A stretch of 9,328 nucleotides of DNA, taken from the NCBI GenBank assembly GCA_002713705.1, contig PAUJ01000021.1, positions 55,219 through 64,546 of the forward strand. The letters are read 5' to 3'. Both the position numbers and the translations under genes were made by a program. The stretch is from Flavobacteriaceae bacterium (GTDB taxonomy: Bacteria > Bacteroidota > Bacteroidia > Flavobacteriales > Flavobacteriaceae). Below the pieces are notes generated by a model. It had not been told where the DNA came from, did no database searches, and saw only the letters and a program-made list of their open reading frames with translations. Shown here piece after piece: positions 1 through 5,922 of the stretch (positions are counted from its first letter, which is position 1; every line of letters begins with the position of its first letter).

Positions 1-252
1 AATATTAATACAAATAATCAATTAATAGTATATCCAAACCCAACTTTAAATGTGTTAAATATTGAAATGCCAAAGGATATGCAAGGGGAATATAGGTATA
101 AAATCTACAGTATGGATGGCAAACAAGTAAGCCAAGGAAGATTAAACCAAGAACTTTCGATTATTGCAATTAATAGTAGAACTGCTGGAAAATATATTTT
201 AGTAATTGAAAATTCTAAAAGAATAATAAAAGGTTCATTTATTATAAAGTAA
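1..252 (+). CDS. 3' end of a secreted protein with a type IX secretion (T9SS) type A C-terminal sorting domain (5' end outside window)
   Basis: The frame is open from base 1 and ends at TAA 250-252, giving 83 residues. It shows the hallmarks of a Por-secretion C-terminal sorting domain: a VYPNP box near residues 10-14, an IYSMDG stretch near 38-43 (the usual 'v.d..Gk.v' strand-turn-strand), and a C-terminal 'AGKYILVI...KGSFIIK' ending with the basic residue next to the stop. In this family the domain directs an already exported protein through the outer-membrane T9SS translocon, and it is then cleaved with release or surface attachment. The passenger domain lies upstream of the window, so its function cannot be told. 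A GTG at base 52 is an internal codon, not a start, because the VYPNP motif lies before it. Confidence 0.88.
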   Translation, partial: NINTNNQLIVYPNPTLNVLNIEMPKDMQGEYRYKIYSMDGKQVSQGRLNQELSIIAINSRTAGKYILVIENSKRIIKGSFIIK

Positions 253-523
253 TAATACTGTTTTGAACAACTGTCAGTTTTATTAATGAATTTAGCCTTT
301 AAACCTGAAGGGAATTAGCTATTATTTTTAACATCTTGATAGACATTCTTAAGTCTTGTCTAATTAATTATTACCATAAATGGTTTTAAAAGATAGTTAT
401 ATTAAATAGATATATAGCCCTTAAAAAGCATCTAACTTATTAGAATTAAAAACAATAATTAAAAATATTACTCTTGTTTTACAATTAATTAGTTATTTTT
501 AAAAAACTTTTAAAAACAACAAA
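253..523. other. intergenic region between T9SS cargo gene and NTF2-like gene
   Basis: This is 271 bases of A+T-rich sequence with no credible ORF. There is no strong intrinsic terminator after the T9SS gene: the short palindrome AACTGTCAGTT (near 269-279) has only a one-base centre and four to five pairs. The last 50 bases hold the promoter candidate listed separately. Confidence 0.5.
474..501 (+). promoter_or_regulatory. candidate Bacteroidota promoter for the NTF2-like gene
   Basis: TTG at 474-476 is followed after 17 bases by TATTTTTA at 494-501, a partial match to TAnnTTTG that lacks the final G. It would start transcription roughly 15 bases before the ATG at 524. Spacing fits the flavobacterial pattern (about 17-23). 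The match is imperfect in an A+T-rich background. Confidence 0.3.
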
Positions 524-1456
524 ATGAAAACAAAAATTACCGTATTATTATTTCTTGCAAGCACATTGGTGTTTGCTCAAAAGAAAAAAAATGGAACTAT
601 TTTTATAGAACATCCAGCTATTGATGTAGTAAACCAAATGTATGAAGCCATCAATACCAAAAATACCGAAATGCTTTCTAGCCTAATCGCTGAGGATTTT
701 AAAGGCTTTAATGGTGATGGTATGGATAAAGATGCCAAGGCACAAACTAAAAAAGAATTTCTTGCTAATATAAAAGCGTGGCAAACTCAGAATCGTTACT
801 TTTCTATCAATCAAACCAAGAATGGTTATCCAGATGCTATAGAGTATAAAGATGAAGCGTTCAATAATGCTACTTGGGTATATGCTTGGGAATTATTAAC
901 TGGAATAGGAGGTACAACAGGTGTTAAGTTTTCACAGCCTAGACACTCACAGTATGCTGTAAATTCTGATAATCAAATAGTATTTCTAAGGACTTATATG
1001 AACCAAATGCCTTTTGTTGAAAGCTGGAGAAGCCAACGAGAACTCAAAGATGGAGAAATATATTCACATCATCCAAACATCAATACAGTTAGAAAAGCAA
1101 TGCATGCTTTAGAATTTAACGATATGGATGCTTTTTACGAGGGATTTGCTGATAATGCAGAATTTGATGGGCTTTTTAATGATTGGAACAACGACCCATT
1201 AAATGCAGAGGAGTATAAGAAAGCTCAAGAAGACTTTCTTAGCTTAAATATAATTAACGGTATGGACTGTAATTGGATTAAGTTTTATGAATTTGATTCT
1301 CAAAGAGACTATGTGCAATCTTGGTGGAGAGTTTCAATTACCCGTAAGTCTGATGGTAAGGTTATTATTATTCCAGTACTTTTTAATCATGGATTTGATG
1401 ATGACGGTAAAATTATTCGTCACAATGAACTATGGAACGAAGCAAAACTTCAATAG
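524..1456 (+). CDS. exported protein with two tandem NTF2/SnoaL-like domains
   Basis: This 310-residue protein begins with a signal peptide (basic MKTK, hydrophobic core, likely cut after VFA at 18 or Q19), so it acts in the periplasm or outside. The mature part appears to be two copies of an NTF2-like cone fold (SnoaL/DUF4440-type). Copy 1 spans about residues 25-165 and copy 2 about 178-310. Both open with a His-Pro-x-Ile box (HPAID at 30, HPNIN at 183), continue with an amphipathic helix and an 'F...F.G' segment (DFKGFNGDG at 58, AEFDGLFND at 212), and end with a strand carrying an Arg (FLRTYMNQ at 154, IIRHNELWNE at 297). The W/Y-rich strands at 118-122 and 263-268 fit the sheet. Such domains are ligand-binding or enzymatic, and no catalytic set can be assigned. 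The gene appears monocistronic, with a terminator 125 bases downstream. Confidence 0.75.
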   Translation: MKTKITVLLFLASTLVFAQKKKNGTIFIEHPAIDVVNQMYEAINTKNTEMLSSLIAEDFKGFNGDGMDKDAKAQTKKEFLANIKAWQTQNRYFSINQTKNGYPDAIEYKDEAFNNATWVYAWELLTGIGGTTGVKFSQPRHSQYAVNSDNQIVFLRTYMNQMPFVESWRSQRELKDGEIYSHHPNINTVRKAMHALEFNDMDAFYEGFADNAEFDGLFNDWNNDPLNAEEYKKAQEDFLSLNIINGMDCNWIKFYEFDSQRDYVQSWWRVSITRKSDGKVIIIPVLFNHGFDDDGKIIRHNELWNEAKLQ

Positions 1457-1578
1457 CCTTGTAAACTTTACTTTAAGTAGTGTTTTTTTGTTTTGAACAC
1501 CTACTAAATGTATCTATAGAACAATTAAAATATTTTATTGATTCTTTAATTAGGATTGAGATAATGTTTTAAAACGAT

Positions 1579-1612
1579 GAGAAGCTTTTCCGAATAGGAG
1601 AGGCTTTTTTTG
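1579..1612 (+). terminator. rho-independent terminator after the NTF2-like gene
   Basis: AAGCTTTTCC (1582-1591) pairs with GGAGAGGCTT (1597-1606) through ten pairs including two G-U wobbles, around a five-base GAATA loop. A seven-T run at 1605-1611 follows. The T-run is on the plus-strand side only, so it serves the plus-strand gene and not the convergent minus-strand gene. Confidence 0.85.
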
Positions 1613-1684
1613 TTTCTGGTCAATTTTTATAAATACCCTTCAAATTCCAACTTATTTTACCTAAAAAGGTGTTCCTAAATAAAG

Positions 1685-2944
1685 CTATTTATCAATAAAG
1701 TAATTCATTAAATAAGATTCTGAAAAATAAGGATATTTTAATTTTTTGTTAAGTTGGACATAGTCGTTTTTAATACTTTTTCTTAATGGTTCAGTCCTGG
1801 CCTCTGAATATAAAAACACATCTTGTAATAATTTAATATAATCTTTGTAGCTGTATCTTATAGTATTTAAAATAAATAATTTCATATACTTATTCTTTTT
1901 AGCAATATTTTTAGTCAATTTATAATAAAACATGGCCATGAAGTAAAACAAATTTTTTCGTTCCTCCGAAAAAAATAAATGTTGGTTTTTGCTCAAATCT
2001 ATAAGGTCAATAATATAACGCATTAAAACCATATTTTTTGTGGTAATTGCGGTAATGAAAAGCTCAAATGAATATTCAAATATCTTTGATTTATGCTTTG
2101 AATGTATTTGATAATATTTATCTAGAATTGGCTCTAAATTATCGTATTTATTTGCTATTATTTTAACCGATAAAAGCCGACTGCATAAAATAGGATGTAA
2201 AGTTGTGTTAAAAGCTAATTCTTTAAAAGAATCTTTGACGGTTATTATATTTAAAAAATTCCTAAACTCTTGGATTGCTTTTGTAAAAATTTCAAGTTCT
2301 TTCGTTTTTTTACTTTTATTAATAATTTTTGTCCAATCTGCATAATATCCATTAAGATTTGAATAATCAACAAATGTTAAATAAACACAACGTAAAAAAT
2401 TAGTATTGTTTATAAATGCCTGGTCTCTCAAATTTTGTTTTCTTAGCAATAAACCAATCGAGTTTCCAATAAATAAGACTTCTGAATAAGAAAAATTTTC
2501 ATAAGCTAATTCTTCTAACTCAAATACTTGATTTAAAATGGAATACTCCTTGTTATAAAGTAATTCCCTGGAAAGGATAATGATAAAGCTCACAAAATCT
2601 TCATGACTACTTTTTGTGTTTTGGACTAATTTTATTATTTCTGCTTTATCAGCATGATAAACAGCCCTAAAAACCAATACCGACAAGTTCTTTGGTTTTT
2701 GCTGAAGATACGTTTGCATAAAATGAATGTAATGCTTGTATCCAATAAATTTAGACAAGGTATTTAAGGTTTTTTTATTAGCCTTAACGTTTGGTGCCAA
2801 ACCGAACAGTCTTCTTATTGTATTATAACTAATTTTAATATCAATTGTTTCTAATATTGCATTTGAAAGTAATTCGCAATCGCCTCGATTTAGAATCTTT
2901 TGGTCTAATTTGGTTTCAATCTCTTTTTTTAATATTGCAATCAT
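1685..2944 (-). CDS. putative HTH DNA-binding protein with a long alpha-helical (TPR-like) C-terminal region
   Basis: This is a 419-residue soluble protein without signal peptide or clear membrane helix. Residues about 20-77 read like a helix-turn-helix module: 'DCELLSNAIL', then 'ISYNTIRRLFGL' (38-49) as a possible recognition-helix segment, then 'KKTLNTLSKFIGYKHYIHF' (57-75). This 'iS.nTlrRlfG...TLn.l..f.Gy..y..F' pattern recurs at the N-terminus of Bacteroidota proteins that I know only as uncharacterised. The rest (about 85-419) is rich in Leu, Ile, Lys, Asn and aromatic residues in helix-pair spacing, like degenerate TPR-type repeats. This resembles regulators in which a helical-repeat scaffold senses a ligand or partner, but that role is inference. 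The start is fixed by a -7 box ending 21 bases upstream. The gene lies divergently from the Kelch membrane regulator. The family itself is not recognised. Confidence 0.6.
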   Translation of the reverse strand: MIAILKKEIETKLDQKILNRGDCELLSNAILETIDIKISYNTIRRLFGLAPNVKANKKTLNTLSKFIGYKHYIHFMQTYLQQKPKNLSVLVFRAVYHADKAEIIKLVQNTKSSHEDFVSFIIILSRELLYNKEYSILNQVFELEELAYENFSYSEVLFIGNSIGLLLRKQNLRDQAFINNTNFLRCVYLTFVDYSNLNGYYADWTKIINKSKKTKELEIFTKAIQEFRNFLNIITVKDSFKELAFNTTLHPILCSRLLSVKIIANKYDNLEPILDKYYQIHSKHKSKIFEYSFELFITAITTKNMVLMRYIIDLIDLSKNQHLFFSEERKNLFYFMAMFYYKLTKNIAKKNKYMKLFILNTIRYSYKDYIKLLQDVFLYSEARTEPLRKSIKNDYVQLNKKLKYPYFSESYLMNYFIDK

Positions 2945-2966
2945 ATTTATGTATCATTTATGTATC
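2945..2966 (-). repeat. perfect 11-bp tandem repeat abutting a start codon (possible operator)
   Basis: On the minus strand GATACATAAAT occurs twice head to tail, and its last base touches the ATG of the HTH/helical-repeat gene. The first copy shares its G with the -7 box TAAATTTG. The likely transcription start falls inside the repeat, so a protein bound there would block initiation or translation. Binding is inference. Confidence 0.6.
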
Positions 2967-2973
2967 AAATTTA
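2966..2973 (-). promoter_or_regulatory. -7 element of the HTH/helical-repeat gene
   Basis: Minus-strand TAAATTTG is an exact match to TAnnTTTG. At the right distance upstream only TTA (2994-2996, 20-base spacing) is found in place of TTG. The weak -33 could mean an activator is needed. The expected leader is very short, about 15 bases. Confidence 0.5.
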
Positions 2974-3143
2974 AGGTTTTTTTGTTGTAATTTTAATTTT
3001 ATAAAAAACAAATAGTTTCTAACAGATAAATGTTTTTATGATTTCTTTATATGTAACAAATAATATTGATCATAAAGTTCAATTAATCGCTTAGTTATTA
3101 ATTTGATGACGCTGTAGAACTGGATAAAAGATACAATAAAGGT

Positions 3144-3269
3144 ATGGCAGATCAAGAAACATACATTAACAGTGCAGTACGTAAATATAAAAGTGAATTA
3201 ATTACATGGGGATGCATCGCTCTGTTTGTAATTCTTGCATCAATCTTCTTTTACATTATTATCGTTTAA
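3144..3269 (+). CDS. small single-pass membrane protein (41 aa), unrecognised
   Basis: An ATG at 3144 opens a 41-codon frame ending TAA 3267-3269. The first 20 residues are polar and charged (MADQETYINSAVRKYKSE...). Residues about 21-41 are almost wholly hydrophobic (TWGCIALFVILASIFFYIIIV), a typical transmembrane segment ending at the C-terminus. Basic residues just before the helix suggest the N-terminus stays in the cytoplasm. The frame stays open upstream to 3102 and reads FDDAVELDKRYNKG, which looks protein-like but has no ATG, GTG or TTG. Either a longer protein uses an unusual start, or this is the tail of a decayed gene. It lies between two regulator genes. I do not recognise a family. 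Confidence 0.45.
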   Translation: MADQETYINSAVRKYKSELITWGCIALFVILASIFFYIIIV

Positions 3270-3365
3270 TATTAAAGTGGATTAGGATTTCAACTAATTT
3301 AAATGGTGTGTTTTAGGTTTTTTTTGTAAATAAAATAGTATTACATTGGATGAAAAATAATTAAT

Positions 3366-3404
3366 AAAAATCATTAATGCCACATAGTTGCATTAATTTT
3401 TTTT
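3366..3404 (+). terminator. terminator-like inverted repeat upstream of the Kelch regulator
   Basis: ATTAATGC (3373-3380) and GCATTAAT (3390-3397) form a perfect eight-pair stem around a nine-base loop. An A-run lies before it and eight Ts (3397-3404) follow. It could end transcription from the small membrane ORF about 100 bases upstream. Its right arm also overlaps the TTG of the Kelch gene's promoter, so an operator role is an alternative. Confidence 0.5.
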
Positions 3405-3419
3405 GTATTTTTAGCTTTA
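3388..3419 (+). promoter_or_regulatory. candidate promoter for the Kelch membrane regulator
   Basis: TTG (3388-3390), a 21-base spacer and TAGCTTTA (3412-3419) match the flavobacterial pattern except for the last base. The start would be near 3425, giving a leader of about 50 bases to the ATG at 3478. Confidence 0.45.
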
Positions 3420-3477
3420 TTTTAAATATTAATTTTAGTGAAATCAATAAAATAACTCGTAATATAGATTTTTAAGA

Positions 3478-4806
3478 ATGCATAAGAAGTTACTGTTTGT
3501 TATTTTTTTCATTGTATTTAATTTATTTAGCCAAGAAATCTATATTCATGATAATTCAAATTATTCTTTTAATAAGGAAAGTGAAGAGTTATTGGTTTTT
3601 CAAAATGATTCTGTTTTTAAATACGATATAAATAGTTTTCAACTACTTGAAAAAAAAGAAATAATATCTCCAACTAATTTTAATTTCTCACAATATCATG
3701 TACTAAATCTTAAACCCATTCATTTTGTGGAACTTAATGGAGGTAAAGTGTATCAATTAAATAATGATACCATACAAAGAATAGATAATTCATTTTCTCA
3801 CAAAATGGTTTGGCAGAGTAATGTGTTTAAGTACAATGACACTATCTATCGTTACGGTGGTTATGGTTACTGGACCTCCAACAATAAACTTACCTTTTAT
3901 GATACTTCCACCAACGAGTGGCAAATTATTAATTCAGCCAATGAGATATATCCTGAGGGATCATCCGGTAGTATTCATAAAATTCTTAATGATAAACTTT
4001 ATATCATAGGCGGGACAAAAGTAAGTTTAAAAGATTTGAATCAAAGAATAAGTCATGATGAAATATGGAGCTTTGATTTTAAAACAAAAAAATGGAAAAA
4101 CATTGGAACGTTAAATGAAAATATTAAACATAATCATAACGTCTTTGAAATAAATGATAATATATTTAATTACACTCTAAATTCTTTACAAGAAATTGAT
4201 ATAAAAAATAATCAATTAAAAAAACATCCATTAGATCCCCTATTGCAAAAAACTATCAGATTTTCTCACAAACCTTTTACACACAAAGAAAATATTTTTT
4301 TTTGGGTTTCGCATGATAGTATATATCTTGTAAAAAGAAAAATTGATACATTAAATCTTAATACTATAAGTGAACAAGCTCTGGTTAATGACAATGGTGA
4401 AAATATCATAAAGCTAATATTACTTATTGCTTTTGCATTTATATTAATATTTATATTTCATATAAGAAAGAAACATAAAGTTAACTCAAATAAACTTCGA
4501 TTTGAAAACAACAGCGTTTTTTTTAACGGTCATTCCAAAAAAATGGATACCTCCGAAAATAAATTATTATTGCTGCTCATAAAAAATGACTTTAGGATGT
4601 CAACGTATATAATGCAAGAAAATTTTTATAGAGAAAATTTAGATCGAAGCCAAAATATTAGAAATACAAATAAACTTATTAGTGAATTAAATTTAAAATT
4701 AAAAATAATATTAGATACAGAAACTGATATAATTTACAAGATAAATAGTTCTTCAGATAAAAGAATGAAAATTATTGTTCTAAATCGGGATTTTATCAGA
4801 CATTAA
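3478..4806 (+). CDS. membrane-spanning regulator: Kelch-type periplasmic sensor, one TM helix, cytoplasmic winged-helix-like domain
   Basis: This is a 442-residue protein. Residues 1-18 are a signal peptide (MHKK, then a hydrophobic run to NLFS). The exported part (about 19-305) contains Kelch-like blades. One is at 117-152, with IYRYGG, then FYD and TNEW. The next is at 168-210, with LYIIGG, then IWSFD and KKW. Weaker blades flank them. A strong transmembrane helix covers about 309-328, followed by a basic stop-transfer (HIRKKHK). The cytoplasmic tail (about 338-442) has an OmpR/ToxR-like layout: short strands 'LRFENNSVFFNG', then 'MDTSENKLLLLLIKN' (compare 'LT..E..lL..L'), then a helix 'NIRNTNKLISELNLKLKII' at 393-411 like the recognition helix region. 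It is probably a one-component regulator sensing an envelope signal. Target genes are unknown. The divergent HTH gene and the nearby small membrane ORF are candidates. Confidence 0.68.
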   Translation: MHKKLLFVIFFIVFNLFSQEIYIHDNSNYSFNKESEELLVFQNDSVFKYDINSFQLLEKKEIISPTNFNFSQYHVLNLKPIHFVELNGGKVYQLNNDTIQRIDNSFSHKMVWQSNVFKYNDTIYRYGGYGYWTSNNKLTFYDTSTNEWQIINSANEIYPEGSSGSIHKILNDKLYIIGGTKVSLKDLNQRISHDEIWSFDFKTKKWKNIGTLNENIKHNHNVFEINDNIFNYTLNSLQEIDIKNNQLKKHPLDPLLQKTIRFSHKPFTHKENIFFWVSHDSIYLVKRKIDTLNLNTISEQALVNDNGENIIKLILLIAFAFILIFIFHIRKKHKVNSNKLRFENNSVFFNGHSKKMDTSENKLLLLLIKNDFRMSTYIMQENFYRENLDRSQNIRNTNKLISELNLKLKIILDTETDIIYKINSSSDKRMKIIVLNRDFIRH

Positions 4807-4893
4807 TCATAACGTTAATAGTATTTAGTTCCGTTTTTGAAACTAATGGCATAGATCTATCTCTTTATTCGACATCAATTTTAAAAATCCCAG

Positions 4894-4949
4894 GCAATAC
4901 TTTGCAACACTAATTGAGTTAAAAATAAGAATTTCAAAAAAAGTATTGC
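4894..4949. repeat. 10-bp perfect inverted repeat with 36-base spacer upstream of the cold-shock gene
   Basis: GCAATACTTT (4894-4903) and AAAGTATTGC (4940-4949) are perfect reverse complements. The pair sits 37 bases before the TTG of the cold-shock gene promoter. The core GTATTGC recurs at 5327-5333 and AAAGTATTG at 7862-7870. It has no T-run, so it is not a terminator. A paired binding site is possible but unproven. Confidence 0.4.
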
Positions 4950-4985
4950 GACATAAGTACTTAAAATCAAGTTTTTACACGAAAA

Positions 4986-5016
4986 TTGTCTCCCAAAAAT
5001 ATTCTAACTATATTTA
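4986..5016 (+). promoter_or_regulatory. promoter of the cold-shock protein gene
   Basis: TTG (4986-4988), 20 bases, then TATATTTA (5009-5016), seven of eight to TAnnTTTG. The start near 5022 leaves a leader of only about 18 bases, unlike the long structured leader of enterobacterial cspA. Confidence 0.6.
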
Positions 5017-5039
5017 CGATTAATTTATAAATTATTATT

Positions 5040-5231
5040 ATGAGTATCGGAACAGTAAAATTTTTCAATAATTCTAAAGGATTCGGATTCATCACTCCAG
5101 AAGAAGGGAACAGAGATGTATTTGTGCATGTAAATGGACTAGTTGATGAAATCAATGAAGGTGACAAAGTAAGCTTTGATGTAGAAGAAGGTCCAAAAGG
5201 ATTGAATGCAACAAATGTTAAAGTAATTTAA
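5040..5231 (+). CDS. cold-shock domain protein (CspA family)
   Basis: This 63-residue protein consists only of a cold-shock domain, an OB-fold that binds single-stranded RNA and DNA and melts RNA structure. RNP1 (KGFGFI, 13-18) and RNP2 (VFVHV, 27-31) are intact, as is the opening GTVKFF (4-9). Position 10 is Asn where enterobacterial CspA has Trp, a common variation in this phylum. The end 'GPKGLNATNVKVI' fits the last strand. Its length is slightly under the usual 65-70. It is a single-gene unit with its own promoter and a strong terminator. The ATG gives the conserved MSIGTVKFF start. Whether it is cold-induced or constitutive cannot be told: the leader is too short for a cspA-type thermosensor. 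Confidence 0.95.
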   Translation: MSIGTVKFFNNSKGFGFITPEEGNRDVFVHVNGLVDEINEGDKVSFDVEEGPKGLNATNVKVI

Positions 5232-5260
5232 TTAATTATTTTAAGCATATTATTATTTAG

Positions 5261-5290
5261 GAGCTTGTCCATCTGGACAGGCTTTTTTAT
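5261..5290 (+). terminator. rho-independent terminator of the cold-shock gene
   Basis: AGCTTGTCC (5262-5270) pairs with GGACAGGCT (5275-5283) through nine pairs with one G-U, around a four-base ATCT loop. Six Ts (5283-5288) follow. It lies 30 bases after the stop codon. Confidence 0.93.
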
Positions 5291-5397
5291 TTTAGAACAA
5301 AAATATTTTTTTAAATAGGATATTTAGTATTGCCCTAGGTTCGGCTAAAAAAATTAAAATAGAAAGGTTTCTTCACAGGTTTAATATGCTATTTTTT

Positions 5398-5405
5398 TAC
5401 TTTTG
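5398..5405 (+). promoter_or_regulatory. possible upstream -7 element for the GlsB-like gene
   Basis: TACTTTTG is an exact TAnnTTTG match about 115 bases before the ATG at 5520. No TTG lies at a suitable distance upstream, so this is a weaker alternative to the nearer element at 5485. Confidence 0.25.
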
Positions 5406-5484
5406 AAAAAATTTAAAACGTCCCAAAGTCAATACCTTATATAATTAATGCTTATCAAATTAGAGCTAAGTAGTTTATTTTCAG

Positions 5485-5492
5485 TATATTTA
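5485..5492 (+). promoter_or_regulatory. -7 element directly upstream of the GlsB-like gene
   Basis: TATATTTA followed by CAATTA closely copies the cold-shock promoter region (TATATTTAC, then GATTA), at a similar distance (27 versus 23 bases) from the ATG. The -33 is poor (TTA at 5460-5462, 22-base spacing). Confidence 0.4.
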
Positions 5493-5519
5493 CAATTATC
5501 ACAAAAAAATATATTAATT

Positions 5520-5765
5520 ATGAGCATTTTAGCAACTTTAATTATTGGAGCCTTAGCAGGTTGGTTAGGCAGTGAGTTTTATAAGGGAAGTGGACTGGGT
5601 TTAATAGGTAATATTGTAATAGGTATTATTGGAAGTATCGTAGGGTCTAGCCTTTTAGGTTATTTAGGCGTTAGTTTAGGATCTGGTTGGATAAGTGATG
5701 TTTTAACTGGTGCTATTGGAGCCGTTGTGATTTTATTTTTGTTTAATTTAGTTTTTAAGAAATAG
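5520..5765 (+). CDS. GlsB/YeaQ/YmgE family (transglycosylase-associated) stress-type membrane protein
   Basis: This is an 81-residue, glycine-rich membrane protein of the small Transgly_assoc family. The start used here gives MSILATLIIGALAGWLG, the conserved family N-terminus. A longer frame from 5448 would add 24 residues with no family match, and its codons would cover the -7 element. Three hydrophobic helices are visible (about 3-18, 26-49 and 56-78), with 'GxGLGLIGNIVIGIIGSIVG' typical of the second. The C-terminus ends in KK. Members are inner-membrane proteins often induced by general, acid or envelope stress, and their molecular function is unknown. The gene lies between the cold-shock gene and the convergent DUF456 gene. 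The near-identical promoter region suggests shared expression with the cold-shock gene. Confidence 0.88.
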   Translation: MSILATLIIGALAGWLGSEFYKGSGLGLIGNIVIGIIGSIVGSSLLGYLGVSLGSGWISDVLTGAIGAVVILFLFNLVFKK

Positions 5766-5922
5766 TAGTTTTTTTACCTAACAGCCTATTGCTAATCATT
5801 TTTTTTAAATAATTACAAGAACTCAAGGCAAAATAATTCCTTAAGGGGCTCTTATGCCATGAATATATAAACTTAACGATTAGAATCGTTTCGATGGCTT
5901 ATTAAATGGAAAAAATAGGTTT

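Larger units (their letters stand above)
2974..3477. other. long intergenic region between divergent regulator genes
   Basis: Apart from the small membrane ORF (3144-3269), the inverted repeat at 3366-3404 and the promoter for the Kelch regulator, it is A+T-rich sequence in which I see no other gene or RNA. TTAATTTG at 3098-3105 is one base off a -7 box and could serve the small ORF, but no TTG lies at a suitable distance. Confidence 0.5.

Noticed and set aside
1287..1496. Overlapping plus-strand frame at the end of the NTF2-like gene
   Set aside because: Out-of-frame shadow of a real coding sequence, with no promoter or domain.
261..1498. TGTTTTGAACA occurring after both the T9SS cargo gene (near 261) and the NTF2-like gene (near 1488)
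   Set aside because: An 11-base match of simple A+T-rich sequence without matching flanks; not enough to call a repeat family.
3821..4009. Overlapping frame inside the Kelch regulator gene
   Set aside because: The real frame shows Kelch motifs here; the alternative is Met/Pro/Leu-rich with no recognisable pattern.
4967..5167. Open frame antisense to the cold-shock gene and its promoter
   Set aside because: Low-complexity Ser/Thr/Ile translation without family features; it is fully explained by the cold-shock gene on the other strand.
5875..5890. Hairpin AACGAT-TAGA-ATCGTT between the GlsB-like and DUF456 genes as a terminator
   Set aside because: Six pairs only and no T-run on either strand.
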